Source of the DNA: Bacteroidales bacterium UBA3743
Lineage (GTDB): Bacteria > Bacteroidota > Bacteroidia > Bacteroidales > Paludibacteraceae
NCBI GenBank assembly: GCA_002371265.1
Contig: DFGT01000010.1
Span: 1 to 64,000 of the forward strand
Direction of reading: 5' to 3'
DNA length: 64,000 nucleotides
The notes beneath the pieces were generated by a model. The model had not been told where the DNA came from and ran no database searches. It saw only the letters and a list, made by a program, of their open reading frames with translations. Position numbers and translations under genes: made by a program. Shown here piece by piece: positions 45,147-55,500 of the stretch; the first letter of the stretch is position 1; every line of letters begins with the position of its first letter.

Positions 45147-45153
45147 ATTTGAT
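45138..45153 (+). promoter_or_regulatory. Sigma-54-like -24/-12 element before groES
   Basis: TGGCACA-GCAT-TTGA matches the sigma-54 pattern TGGCACR-N4-TTGC except for the last base of the -12 GC. No TAnnTTTG box is found in this gap. Confidence 0.4.
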
Positions 45154-45206
45154 TATTTAATAGAGGAAAAGAAAAAAAAGTTATATAAACAAAAAAATTA
45201 TATATC

Positions 45207-45479
45207 ATGAACATTAAGCCATTAGCAGACAGAGTGCTTGTAAAGCCTGTCGCAGCAGAAGAGAAGACAGCGGCTGGAATCATCATCCCAGACACTGCAA
45301 AAGAGAAACCATTGAAGGGCAATGTCCTTGCTATCGGAAACGGCACTAAGGACGATGAGATGGTAGTGAAAGTTGGCGATACTGTTCTTTATGGAAAGTA
45401 TGCCGGCACTGAACTTGAACTTGACGGTGATAAGTATTTGATCATGCGCCAGAGCGATATTTTGGCAGTAATTGGATAA
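45207..45479 (+). CDS. groES: GroES co-chaperonin
   Basis: Heptameric lid of the GroEL cage; 90 residues. It shows NIKPLADRVLVKPVAAEEKTAAGIIIPDTAKEKP (mobile loop included) and ends DKYLIMRQSDILAVIG. It lies 24 nt upstream of groEL. Upstream sequence carries paired TGTGCCA/TGGCACA repeats rather than a housekeeping promoter. Confidence 0.97.
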   Translation: MNIKPLADRVLVKPVAAEEKTAAGIIIPDTAKEKPLKGNVLAIGNGTKDDEMVVKVGDTVLYGKYAGTELELDGDKYLIMRQSDILAVIG

Positions 45480-45503
45480 TATAATCATTAAAAAGTAACG
45501 AAA

Positions 45504-47141
45504 ATGGCTAAAGAAATTAAATTCGACATAGATGCACGCGACCTTTTGAAGAAAGGCGTAGATGAGTTGGCAAACGCAGTAAAGGTGACACTTGGACCAA
45601 AAGGTCGTAACGTCATCATCGAAAAGAAATTCGGAGCTCCTCATATCACTAAGGATGGTGTGAGCGTAGCAAAAGAGATCGAGCTTTCTGATCCATACCA
45701 GAACATGGGAGCTCAGATCGTAAAAGAAGTAGCTTCCAAGACAAATGATAAGGCTGGCGACGGTACTACAACAGCTACTGTTTTGGCACAATCGATCATC
45801 ACTGTTGGTTTGAAAAACGTGGCTGCAGGCGCGAACCCAATGGATTTGAAGCGAGGCATCGACAAGGCTGTAGCAAAGGTTGTTGAGAGCATCAAGACGC
45901 AAGCTAAGGAAGTCGACGACGACATCAAGAAAATTGAGCAGGTCGCAACTATATCAGCCAACAACGATAGCGAAATCGGTAAACTTATCGCGGACGCTAT
46001 GGCAAAAGTGAAAAAAGAGGGTGTTATCACAGTCGAAGAGGCAAAGGGTACTAACACTACAGTTGATGTAGTTGAAGGTATGCAGTTCGACAGAGGTTAC
46101 CTATCTCCTTACTTCGTCACAAACACAGAGAAGATGCAGTGTGAGATGGAGAACCCATTCATCCTAATCCACGACAAAAAGATCTCAAACCTAAAGGATA
46201 TTCTTCCTTTGCTTGAGGCATCTGTTCAGGCAGGACGTCCATTATTGATTATAGCAGAAGATATCGACGGTGAGGCACTTACAACATTGGTTGTCAACCG
46301 TCTACGTGGATCTTTGAAGATCTGCGCTGTTAAGGCACCAGGATTCGGAGACCGTCGTAAGGAGATGCTTCAGGACATCGCAATCCTAACTGGTGGTACT
46401 GTAATCTCAGAAGAGCAGGGAATCCAGCTTGCATCTGCCACAATCGAAATGCTTGGTAAGGCAGAGAAGATCACTGTAAATAAGGATAACACAACTATCG
46501 TCAACGGTGCTGGATCTAAGGAAGCAATCGCACAAAGAGTAGCTCAGATCAAGGCTCAAATCGAAGCAACAAAGTCCGACTACGACCGTGAGAAACTTCA
46601 GGAGCGTTTGGCTAAATTGGCTGGTGGTGTTGCAGTTCTTTACGTCGGAGCTCCATCAGAGGTAGAGATGAAAGAGAAGAAAGACCGTGTCGACGACGCT
46701 CTATCAGCAACACGTGCGGCTGTAGAGGAAGGAATCGTCCCTGGTGGTGGTGTAGCACTAATCCGTGCTATCGATTCACTAAACGGTGTCACAGGAGAGA
46801 ACGACGACGAGACAACAGGTATCGAGATTGTAAAACGTGCTATAGAGGAGCCACTTCGCCAGATTGTAGCAAACGCTGGTAAGGAAGGTGCTGTTATCGT
46901 ACAGAAGGTAAGAGAAGGCAAGGGAGACTACGGTTACAATGCCCGTACAGATAAGTTTGAAAACTTCTACGAGGCAGGAGTCATCGACCCAGCAAAGGTA
47001 ACACGTGTAGCATTAGAAAATGCAGCGTCGATTGCAGGTATGCTCCTAACTACTGAGTGTGTTATCTCAGAGAAGAAAGAGGCTGCTCCAGCAGCAGCTC
47101 CTGTAGCTCCAGGAATGGGAGGCATGGGTGGCATGATGTAA
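45504..47141 (+). CDS. groEL: GroEL chaperonin (60 kDa)
   Basis: ATP-dependent folding chamber; 545 residues, normal length. It starts MAKEIKFDIDARDLLKKGVDELA and contains VTLGPKGRNV, GDGTTTATVLA, GFGDRRKEML, VPGGGVALIRA and the flexible GGMGGMM tail. All expected ATP-site motifs are present. It is co-transcribed with groES and closed by a strong terminator. Confidence 0.98.
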   Translation: MAKEIKFDIDARDLLKKGVDELANAVKVTLGPKGRNVIIEKKFGAPHITKDGVSVAKEIELSDPYQNMGAQIVKEVASKTNDKAGDGTTTATVLAQSIITVGLKNVAAGANPMDLKRGIDKAVAKVVESIKTQAKEVDDDIKKIEQVATISANNDSEIGKLIADAMAKVKKEGVITVEEAKGTNTTVDVVEGMQFDRGYLSPYFVTNTEKMQCEMENPFILIHDKKISNLKDILPLLEASVQAGRPLLIIAEDIDGEALTTLVVNRLRGSLKICAVKAPGFGDRRKEMLQDIAILTGGTVISEEQGIQLASATIEMLGKAEKITVNKDNTTIVNGAGSKEAIAQRVAQIKAQIEATKSDYDREKLQERLAKLAGGVAVLYVGAPSEVEMKEKKDRVDDALSATRAAVEEGIVPGGGVALIRAIDSLNGVTGENDDETTGIEIVKRAIEEPLRQIVANAGKEGAVIVQKVREGKGDYGYNARTDKFENFYEAGVIDPAKVTRVALENAASIAGMLLTTECVISEKKEAAPAAAPVAPGMGGMGGMM

Positions 47142-47158
47142 TTCATCCAACAATATAC

Positions 47159-47198
47159 CAAAACGGTCGGGACGAAAGTTCCGACCGTTTTTTTTTGA
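47159..47198 (+). terminator. groESL terminator
   Basis: AAACGGTCGGGA/TTCCGACCGTTT stem (one wobble) with a CGAAAG loop and eight T residues. Confidence 0.9.
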
Positions 47199-47205
47199 CT
47201 TCAAT

Positions 47206-47862
47206 TCAAATATACATTGCCAATAATTTAGCCATTGCTCCACCGCTGAAATGTTCTTTTACCGTTTGTCCCATCTTAGGACGTACATAATTCAGATCAG
47301 CACCATGGTCACATAATGCCTTTAGTATCCGAGACAAATCGAATTGTAATTCCGGAGTAAACAGCCTGTTGTTTTCTTCAATATGAGTGTTATAATTATA
47401 AGTAGGCAGAATCTGATTCGCTTGCAAACAGAATCTCCAAATAGCAGAATTGCCAAAAGAATCTATCTTATTAACATCTGCTCCAAGATCCAACATTCTT
47501 TTCAATACTGAGAAGGCTCTGTCTGCTTTCTCTTCTGTAGATAAAAGTGTCAATTTATTATTATCATAAGAATTCCGTCTACAACACATCACCGCAGCAT
47601 TAATGGCATCATGGACAACAGGTGTTCTCCAATCGTTGCAAGAAGACTCGTCCTCCATAAAGTTCAAATCAGCGCCATTATCTATTAAAAAGTCACAAAT
47701 ATCAAAAGCTTCTGTTTTTAATGCCACTTGCAATGGAGATTGACCATCATCCTTTTTAGGAGGTTGTTTTGCCGTGCAATTCACCAAATCCGGCTTTTTC
47801 TCAATGATTGCTTTTACTTCATCAAAACTTTCTGAGCGTATTGCATTAAATAGTTTTTTCAT
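47206..47862 (-). CDS. Ankyrin-repeat protein
   Basis: A 218-residue soluble protein without a signal peptide. Ankyrin units are visible: FDEVKAIIEKKPDLVN, GQSPLQVALKTEAFDICDFLIDNGADLNF, RAFSVLKRMLDLGADVNKIDSFGNSAIWRF and LSRILKALCDHGADLNYV. They form a protein-binding scaffold with unknown partner. It stands alone between groESL and the xylanase locus. Confidence 0.85.
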   Translation of the reverse strand: MKKLFNAIRSESFDEVKAIIEKKPDLVNCTAKQPPKKDDGQSPLQVALKTEAFDICDFLIDNGADLNFMEDESSCNDWRTPVVHDAINAAVMCCRRNSYDNNKLTLLSTEEKADRAFSVLKRMLDLGADVNKIDSFGNSAIWRFCLQANQILPTYNYNTHIEENNRLFTPELQFDLSRILKALCDHGADLNYVRPKMGQTVKEHFSGGAMAKLLAMYI

Positions 47863-47929
47863 ACTTCAACAAATTAGTCAAAAATATACACAAACAAAAA
47901 TACGAATTAATCATTTTAATAAAGAAAGA

Positions 47930-47960
47930 AGAGTGCGTTTTCTCATCGAAAACGCACTCT
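47930..47960 (-). terminator. Terminator after the GH11-GH8 gene
   Basis: Perfect 13-bp stem AGAGTGCGTTTTC/GAAAACGCACTCT with a 5-nt loop. On the minus strand it is followed by TCTTTCTTTATT, 72 nt past the stop. Confidence 0.75.
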
Positions 47961-48032
47961 ATCAATCTAAAACTAACTAGACTTTTGAAACAACGTGTTT
48001 GTCAATTGTTTCTATGTCAAAAACGCATTCTG

Positions 48033-50924
48033 TTATTTAATAACGTTGATCTTCTTCACTACCTCAGCAGAAGAAGTCTTCACAACAACTGCATAAGTTC
48101 CAGCAGGAAGATTAGAAACGTTAACTGTTGCCTCTGATGAAATAGCAACTGTACGACCCAACATGTCAACAATAGTTACAGACTCAAGACCCTCAGCAAC
48201 TACGTTGATTGCGTCACTTGCTGGATTTGGAGCGATGACAACACCATTAGCGTTTACATCTTCTACATCAGCAGGTACAACATAGATGTTTACTCTGTTC
48301 AATTTCTTGCAATCCTCAAGTTCATCAAATACAATACTTTCTGTATAAGTCTTGCCTTTATACTCAACAGAATTATTACCCTTAAGCTCTATTGTCTCAT
48401 CAATTTTACGAGCAGGCTTCCAGATCTTGAAGCTTCCACACAAGTGAAGCATTGACAAGTAGTGAACCAATCCGTCGTAGTAACGCCACTGACCTGTCAT
48501 CAAATTAGCGTCCCAAGCCATCTTAAGGTTCTTCTTTACGATGTCCTGATATTTGCTATCATTCATCAAGCAATAGCAAGCCACTGCGTTAGCTCCTGTC
48601 TCACCCAAAGTGTAAGTCTCTGATGGGTTAGAACCATCCCAATTGAAACGAGCATGCTTGTAACCATCCTTTTCAAAGAAGTCAATGATTCTTCTTGCCA
48701 TTTCTTCCTGTCTTGTTGCATCAGCACCGAACAAATAGTAGTCCATACCAAAGTTCATAGCACAACGCATTGCATCATACATGTACTTTTCAGCATTGCT
48801 ATTGAATGAAACTCCATGTGGTGTACCATCAAAGTTGTTGTAGTCTGAGAACAAACCAGACTTAGTGTTAGAAGACTTATACAAGTGATCACGAGTAGCT
48901 GATGTTGCTCTCTGCCACTTATCATTGTTAGTAGTCGACCAACGAGAGAACAAATCTACGAATGCTGGCAAACTGTAAGATGGGTCAGACCAAGTGTTAT
49001 TTCCCTGCGAAGGTTGGAAAGTGATAATATAAGACGATCCATTGAACAAAGTGTTACCCTCCCAGCAAGCCTTAAGGATAGCCTGAGCATCTGCCATATA
49101 TCCAGAATCATTCCAACGGTGAGCAGCAAACAACAAAGACATCATAAAGTACATTTCACCGTCAGGAGCACAACCCTGGTCTTTTGCATTACCGTCTGTT
49201 CCAACCTGCCATGAGAAGTATCCGTCTCCATTTCTATGCCACATGTGGTTCTTAGCAAATTTCCAAAGTTTGTCAAACTCCTCCTTATGATTTGTCTGTA
49301 CGCTGATCATCATACCATATGACATACCCTCAGAACGAACATCATTGTTACCAGTATCTAGGATGTATGCCTCACCATTACCCTTATCAGTATACAATTT
49401 GTTGTTACCAACGAAATAGTGCTGCCACATCTGATCAAGTTTCTTCTGAATTTCTTCATCTGTCTTACCTAGGTAAGTCTTGAATGGAGATGTATAGTTA
49501 CCAGTGTAATATGCTCCTGTGTAGTTTTTATTATCACAGTCAGCTCCGAAGTAAGCACCATCCTCATCGAAGAATGTTGAACCACCAGCTACTGGCTGAG
49601 ATGATCCGCCTTCGCTTCCTTCTCCGCCTTCACTACCTTCGCCACCTTCACTTCCTCCACCTTCTTCGATATCACCCTTAGAGAATACCAAGTAATCAAT
49701 ATTAGTGTAATCGTTATCGAACTTAAGTTTTAGAGTATGTTCACCAGCAGAAAGAGAGATCTTACCCTTAGCCATTGTGTAAGTATCCCAGTCACCCTTT
49801 CCTGTACCCTTGATAGAAGTTGCTTTCTTGCCATCAAGTTCAAGAGAAATTTCAGGATCTGTGCTTCCGTTTGCCATGTACGCGCCAACGTTATAATCAC
49901 CAGCCTCCTGTACATTGATTGTATACTTCAACCACTCACCAGAAGCAGTGTAACCAATTGCATAACCATCAGTAACTTTTACAATGTCTACACCATCCTG
50001 ACGATATTCTTCACCCTCATTCTTCTTATCTGTATCTTTGTAACCGAAACCGCTACCTCCCTTGTCGTAGTTTTCACACTCAAGTTTGCCAGGGATTGCG
50101 ATTGCACCCTTGTATGGCTCTTCTGGCTCTGACGGAGTTGGTGGTTCCTGTGTAGAAGATCCAATCCAAACATTACCATACTTCATATCAAAACTACCTG
50201 AACCAGAACCAACCTCACAAAGGAACTTACAATCGTAAAGCTGACCCAAAGTGACATGGTTAGTCCAATGTCTCATGTGTTCTGAAATAGAAATATGTCC
50301 ACACTTACGTGGAGTAGATCTTACAGCAAACACCTGCTTAAATGTAGATGTACCCGAGATAGAAGGTGCATTTGTACGTGTACCAATATACAAATCATAA
50401 GATCCTTCTCCATCAATAGTGTATGAAGAAACCTTGTTAGCACCGTAATACAATCCTTGCTGCTTAGCAGTGCTACCAAAGAATGTGTTCTCTACAATGT
50501 AGTACTCAACCTCATTAGGCACTTTTGTCCATCCATAGATACCAATGTAGTTATAACCACCACCAGTACCTGTAAAATCATAATTGAAGTCACAGTGTAG
50601 GTCTCCATCCAACTCATTTGGTCTAGGACCAGTACCCCAATATAGACCAATACGGCAAAGTAAGTCATCTGGATTATTCCAATTTGCCTTAAACTGGAAT
50701 TTACCGTCTTCTGCAGTATACTCCATAGATGCATTGTTACCTGAGTTTGTCCACATCTCGTAGTTAAAACCACCGGCAATGTTGTGAGTACCACCGTTCT
50801 GTGCTCTCTGTCCACCAGACATCGATGATGTCTCCTGACATGGATCAATAGCGAAAGCTGAATTTGATGATAGCACAACAGACGCTACAACTGCGCCAAA
50901 CAATCGTTTAGAATAGTTTTTCAT
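48033..50924 (-). CDS. Secreted GH11-CBM6-GH8 xylanase, T9SS cargo
   Basis: A 963-residue enzyme with two catalytic domains. A signal peptide runs to about residue 25. GH11 (26-255) has nucleophile Glu140 (NEVEYYIVEN) and acid/base Glu215 (ISISEHMRHW). CBM6 lies at ~270-415 (IPGKLECENYDKGG, SGEWLKYTI). An EGG/SEGG linker follows at ~418-442. GH8 spans ~445-845, with VRSEGMSYGM, CAPDGEMYFM, YDAMRCAMNFG and GETGANAVACYC. The T9SS sorting domain occupies the last ~75 residues (APNPASDAINVV ... KKINVIK). GH11 cuts the xylan backbone; GH8 enzymes of this type act on xylan or xylo-oligomers. The GH8 half is nearly the same as that of the CE4-GH8 gene, and the GH11-CBM6 half parallels the middle gene, so this looks like a recombinant. 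Confidence 0.9.
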   Translation of the reverse strand: MKNYSKRLFGAVVASVVLSSNSAFAIDPCQETSSMSGGQRAQNGGTHNIAGGFNYEMWTNSGNNASMEYTAEDGKFQFKANWNNPDDLLCRIGLYWGTGPRPNELDGDLHCDFNYDFTGTGGGYNYIGIYGWTKVPNEVEYYIVENTFFGSTAKQQGLYYGANKVSSYTIDGEGSYDLYIGTRTNAPSISGTSTFKQVFAVRSTPRKCGHISISEHMRHWTNHVTLGQLYDCKFLCEVGSGSGSFDMKYGNVWIGSSTQEPPTPSEPEEPYKGAIAIPGKLECENYDKGGSGFGYKDTDKKNEGEEYRQDGVDIVKVTDGYAIGYTASGEWLKYTINVQEAGDYNVGAYMANGSTDPEISLELDGKKATSIKGTGKGDWDTYTMAKGKISLSAGEHTLKLKFDNDYTNIDYLVFSKGDIEEGGGSEGGEGSEGGEGSEGGSSQPVAGGSTFFDEDGAYFGADCDNKNYTGAYYTGNYTSPFKTYLGKTDEEIQKKLDQMWQHYFVGNNKLYTDKGNGEAYILDTGNNDVRSEGMSYGMMISVQTNHKEEFDKLWKFAKNHMWHRNGDGYFSWQVGTDGNAKDQGCAPDGEMYFMMSLLFAAHRWNDSGYMADAQAILKACWEGNTLFNGSSYIITFQPSQGNNTWSDPSYSLPAFVDLFSRWSTTNNDKWQRATSATRDHLYKSSNTKSGLFSDYNNFDGTPHGVSFNSNAEKYMYDAMRCAMNFGMDYYLFGADATRQEEMARRIIDFFEKDGYKHARFNWDGSNPSETYTLGETGANAVACYCLMNDSKYQDIVKKNLKMAWDANLMTGQWRYYDGLVHYLSMLHLCGSFKIWKPARKIDETIELKGNNSVEYKGKTYTESIVFDELEDCKKLNRVNIYVVPADVEDVNANGVVIAPNPASDAINVVAEGLESVTIVDMLGRTVAISSEATVNVSNLPAGTYAVVVKTSSAEVVKKINVIK
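49607..49672. repeat. Imperfect repeat encoding the EGG/SEGG linker
   Basis: Short CTTCNCCTTCNCCGCCTTC-like repeats encode Glu-Gly-Gly units between CBM6 and GH8. Such a slippage-prone linker is where the two halves of the protein join. Confidence 0.7.
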
Positions 50925-51033
50925 TGTGTTATTTGTTAAAGAGTTTAGATGATAGCCTATTAAGCTATCGATTAATTTTCAAGTTGTATCACCATCAAAC
51001 AGAAAACTTTTCTGTTCGACTTTCATAAGAGTT
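50925..51033. other. Short gap with two weak palindromes
   Basis: It holds GATAGC/GCTATC near 50951 and ACAGAAAACTTTTCTGT near 51000. Either could be a weak terminator for the GH11-CBM6 gene. No promoter box is seen for the GH11-CBM6-GH8 gene downstream. Confidence 0.35.
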
Positions 51034-52512
51034 TTATTTGACGATGTTTACTTTCTTGTAATGCTCACCACTTGAAGTGACAGCCGCAACAATATAAACA
51101 CCAGCCGCAACATTTTCAACATTCAAGACGTTACCCGTTCCAACAACAACCGGCAAGCCAGTCATATCAATCATCTTCACTAGTTTAACGTCATCAGAAG
51201 ATACTATCTTAATAGTTTTGCCCTCATAAAGTGTTTCAATTTCTGAAACTACTCCATTTACCTTATTAGAAGAACTCTCCGATTTGAATTTAACAAAATC
51301 AATATTCGTGTAATTATTGTTGAATACCAATCTCATCGTATGAGTGCCTTCTGTCAGAGTGACCTTGCCTGTCGCCAAAGAATAAGTGTCCCAATCATTT
51401 CTGACACTCTTTCCTGTCAACGAGCAAGTGTCCTTGCCATCAAATATCAAGTCTATCTTTGGTACTGAATTTCCATTTGCCATATTTGCTGTCACATCAT
51501 ACACATCATCCGACATTACATTTATGGTGTATTCCAACCATTCTCCAGTCTTTGTGTAGCCGACAGCATATCCATCTGGAATTTCAACTATATCAACACC
51601 ATCGTTTCGATAAGACTCTCCTTCATTAATACGGTCTGAGTCATAATAAGAAACCTTATAACCACCCTTATCATAATCCTCAGTCTCTACTATACCTGGG
51701 ATTAAAATAGTGTCTTTGAATGGAGCTCTTTCTTCTGGAATAAATGGTCCATTCTCGTCGCCGATCCACATTGTAGCGTAATGGTAATCGATAGTACCTT
51801 TGTTTCCACCTGTTTCAATTGCAATTTTGCAATCGTAAAGAGGTCCAGTCTTGATTCCGAGTTTCTCCCAAGCTCTGAAATGTTCGGAGACGGAAATATG
51901 TCCACATTGACGAGTGCCACCCTGACGGATTGAAAACACCTGAGTGAAATTCATATTTTCACCCAACACCGAAGACATATTTATCATCGTGCCTTTATAG
52001 ATGTTGTATGTTGCACCGTCTATCACAGCAGACCCTATTTTTGTTGTATTCCATGGATCAGTCATACGGTTATATGAATCGTCACATATATAGAATTCAA
52101 CCAATGGATCTTTCGACCAGCCATAAATTCCAATCAACGAATAATCGTAGCTTGAACCTGTTTTCGTATAGGAATATTCAGCATGAATATCTCCATCCAA
52201 ATCTTTATATGACGGAGTATCATCCTCTTCCTTTCCCCAGAAATACCCCACTCTCGCAATAAAGTCACCCGACTCATTCCATTCAGCTTTGAACGCACAA
52301 TCGGCATCATCATAAACCGTGACCTTGCCACTTTTTCCTTTATACCAGAGCTCGCAGTTGAACCCATTATCGAGAGGGTAAATATCCTTTTCAGTATAGA
52401 CTGTTCCTCCACTCAACTTTGTATCCATATCACACGGGTCGACTGCAAATGCAGAAAACACATTTGATACCAAAGATAAAATCATTAATATGAGTGTTGG
52501 AATTTGTCTCAT
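51034..52512 (-). CDS. Secreted GH11-CBM6 xylanase, T9SS cargo
   Basis: A 492-residue endo-xylanase. A signal peptide is followed by FAVDPCDM, which matches the FAIDPCQE start of the larger GH11 enzyme. GH11 has nucleophile Glu139 (DPLVEFYICDD) and acid/base Glu210 (ISVSEHFRAW). CBM6 is at ~265-410 (IPGIVETEDYDKGGYKVSYYDSDRINEGE, TGEWLEYTI). A sorting domain at the end (VAAGVYIVAAV ... KKVNIVK) marks T9SS export. The usual Asn/Ser after the second Glu region is changed (ICDDS in place of IVENT), which may alter the -1/-2 cleft. It has its own -7 box at 52546. Confidence 0.9.
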   Translation of the reverse strand: MRQIPTLILMILSLVSNVFSAFAVDPCDMDTKLSGGTVYTEKDIYPLDNGFNCELWYKGKSGKVTVYDDADCAFKAEWNESGDFIARVGYFWGKEEDDTPSYKDLDGDIHAEYSYTKTGSSYDYSLIGIYGWSKDPLVEFYICDDSYNRMTDPWNTTKIGSAVIDGATYNIYKGTMINMSSVLGENMNFTQVFSIRQGGTRQCGHISVSEHFRAWEKLGIKTGPLYDCKIAIETGGNKGTIDYHYATMWIGDENGPFIPEERAPFKDTILIPGIVETEDYDKGGYKVSYYDSDRINEGESYRNDGVDIVEIPDGYAVGYTKTGEWLEYTINVMSDDVYDVTANMANGNSVPKIDLIFDGKDTCSLTGKSVRNDWDTYSLATGKVTLTEGTHTMRLVFNNNYTNIDFVKFKSESSSNKVNGVVSEIETLYEGKTIKIVSSDDVKLVKMIDMTGLPVVVGTGNVLNVENVAAGVYIVAAVTSSGEHYKKVNIVK

Positions 52513-52538
52513 AGCGTTTTAAGTTATAGATTCAATTC

Positions 52539-52546
52539 CAAATATA
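52539..52546 (-). promoter_or_regulatory. -7 box (TATATTTG) for the GH11-CBM6 gene
   Basis: It matches TAnnTTTG on the minus strand, 27 nt before the ATG. The terminator-like hairpin of the upstream gene lies just behind it. Confidence 0.5.
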
Positions 52547-52547
52547 A

Positions 52548-52579
52548 GTGTTATGACGGGAAAATCACCGTCATAACAC
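52548..52579 (-). terminator. Hairpin after the CE4-GH8 gene
   Basis: Perfect 12-bp stem GTGTTATGACGG/CCGTCATAACAC with an 8-nt loop, 8 nt beyond the stop. The tail TTATATTTGG is only moderately T-rich. A plus-strand T run follows the other arm. Confidence 0.65.
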
Positions 52580-52586
52580 ATTTTTT

Positions 52587-55500
52587 TTATCTTTTGATCA
52601 TAACTTTCTTGATAAATTGAGCTTTTTCAGTAGAAATCACAGCCATGTAGACTCCTGCAGGAAGGTTTGCGACACTGATTTCCGATGAATTTGTCGAAAC
52701 AACCTTATTTCCAATCATGTCAATGATCTCAACAGATTTAATCTGCTCTTCAGCTACAATATTAATCTTATTAGAAGCTGGATTTGGAACAATAGCAACG
52801 CCATTAGCTTTCACGTTCTCAACATCAGTGATCTCGATTGCCACTTTGTATAACTTACAATCCTTAAAGTCATATATGTCTGTTGGCGAATCATATTTCA
52901 CTCCATTGTACTCGTTCTGTGCAGTTATCTCAGTAACACTTGGAGCAGGCTTCCAGATCTTGAAGCTTCCACACAAGTGAAGCATTGCCAAGTAGTGAAC
53001 CAAACCATCATAGTAGCGGTACTGACCAGTTGCCAAACCTGCACTCCAAGCTTTATTCAAGTTTGTCTTTACCTGCTTCTCATATGAAGGATTGTTCATC
53101 AAGCAGTAGCAAGCCACAGCATTAGCTCCTGTCTCACCCAATGTGTATGACTCAGAAGGATTTGATCCATCCCAATCGAAACGTGCATGCTGATAGTTAT
53201 CCTTCTCAAAGAAATCGATGATTCGTTTTGCCATCTCCTCCTGTCTTTCAGCATCAGCTCCAAACAAGTAGTAGTCCATACCAAAGTTCATCGCACAACG
53301 CATAGCATCATACATATATCTGTGTGAGTTGCTGTTGTAGCTTACCGACTTAGGTGTTCCATCAAAATTGTTGTAGTCTGAGAACAAACCTGATTTTGTG
53401 TTTGATGACTTGTACAAATGGTTACGAGTTGCTGTTGCAGCCTGGCTCCACTTATCTTGGTTAGTTGTTGACCAACGTGAGAACAAGTCAACGAATGCTG
53501 GCAAATCGTATGAAGGGTCAGAGAAATCAGAACAGTTATATGGTTGGAATGTAACAACCTTCTGTGACTCATTGAACAATGATCCTGTACCACCCTTCCA
53601 CATGTTCTTCAAGATGTACTGAGCGTCATCCATATACTTGCTGTCATTCCAACGATTTGCAGCAAATAGCAATGCTGTCATGAAATACATTTCACCGTCA
53701 GGCGCACAGTTCTGGTCTTTCTGAGAACCATCTGTACCACACTGCCATGCGAAGTAACCATCCCACTGACCACTCTTGTGCCACATGTGATTCTTAGCAA
53801 ATGCCCAAAGTTTGTCAAACTCCTCCTTATGGTCTGTCTGTACACAGATCATCATACCATATGACATACCCTCTGAACGAACATCGTTGTTACCAGTATC
53901 AAGGATATAAGACTCACTACCCTTGTCGTAGTAAACCTTGTTGTTACCTTTGAAGTAGTGTTCCCAAAGCTGATCTAGTTTCTTTTGAATGTCTTCCTCA
54001 CTCTTGCCCAAGACAGTTGCGAATGGACTTGTGTAGTCTCCAGTATAGTAAGCACCTGTATAGTTTGTCTTGTCACAATCAGGTCCGAAATAAGCTCCAT
54101 TCTCATCGAAGAATGTTGTTCCGCCAGCTACTGGCTGAGGATCCTCTCCACCACAATCTGTACAAGGTTCACCACCACAATTTTCTACCTTGATAGATGA
54201 AGTCTGAGCCAAAACCTTACCTCTAGCATTTGTGATTGTCAACATACCAGAACCAGCAGCTTTTGGTTTCCAATCAATAGAACCTGCAGCTTTGATACCA
54301 TCTTTAATTGTATAACCAGCAACACCACTGAACTCTACATAATTGATATTACATCCGGCGCCATCGTTAGTAGACTTGATGAACACTCTCATCTTGCTTG
54401 TTGACACAGGATCGAATGTAGCACTGAAATCATGACCTACTGTTTTTCCAGCATACGCAGTCTTCCAAGAACCACTCTCATCATATTGAACCTCAAAACT
54501 TGAGATTGTGCTATACTCAGTACACTCATCAATCTTGATGCCACCAACTGTTTGAGACTTTCCGAAGTTGAACTCAACCCATTCGTCTGAGCCTTCCATT
54601 GAACCCCAACGGCTGTTTCCACCATGGCTGCCATCATCAGTTAAGATATTATCGACTGTCCAATAAGGATTATCTGCTGTCTCACCCCACTCTGAAGAAG
54701 CCTTTACGCTAGAAACCGAAATTTCTGTTGAGCTTGAACCTGTTCCCCAGTTTAGAGAATACGTTCTGTCAGCAGCGTCTCCACTCATCGTCCAAGTCAC
54801 CTTGTAAGTAGAGTCTTTGCAATACTGAGAAGCAGAAGCCGAAACTGTAAATTCTGGATCTGGAACAGCAGGTTTGCCTGAACCTACAACAATATCTCCA
54901 CCATTTGGTACAGCCTTGAAGTATACATATCCATCCAAAACCTCAAACTCTATATCTTTTTCATCTTGAGTAACCTTTAGATCAGACCATCCGTCCTGCA
55001 TAGGCACACGCACTGACAATGGATATTTCCAATCACAAAGTTTAGTGTCCAAGCTATGAGTCAATGTATATGTCTCGCTTGATGAGTCGCCACCTTTTTT
55101 CTGGAACTTAGAGTTGTCACGCTCCTTAAAATACATGATAGCATCACGAGCAGTACATACCCAATAATCCTTCTTGTTCTGGTTCAACCACTGCAATGTT
55201 CCTGTGAAAGCATCCGGACTTGTTGGAGAGTAGCTACCATTAGCTTGACGGCCCTGGATACCATGGATTAGGAACACCATCCAACCTCCGTTAGCTCCAG
55301 AACATCTGCTTGTAAATTGGTTCTGTGAATTGATTCCCTGGTCACCACAAATCTGGCAGTCAAATCTTGCCAAGTTTGATGGCGACTTACTGTTAGTCTG
55401 TCCACCACAAATACGGCCACCAATATAATAACTAAGTGTGTTGCTTATCTCATTACAGTTAGGATAGGCAATTGTCAAACAAGGTTGACCAATCTGTCGC

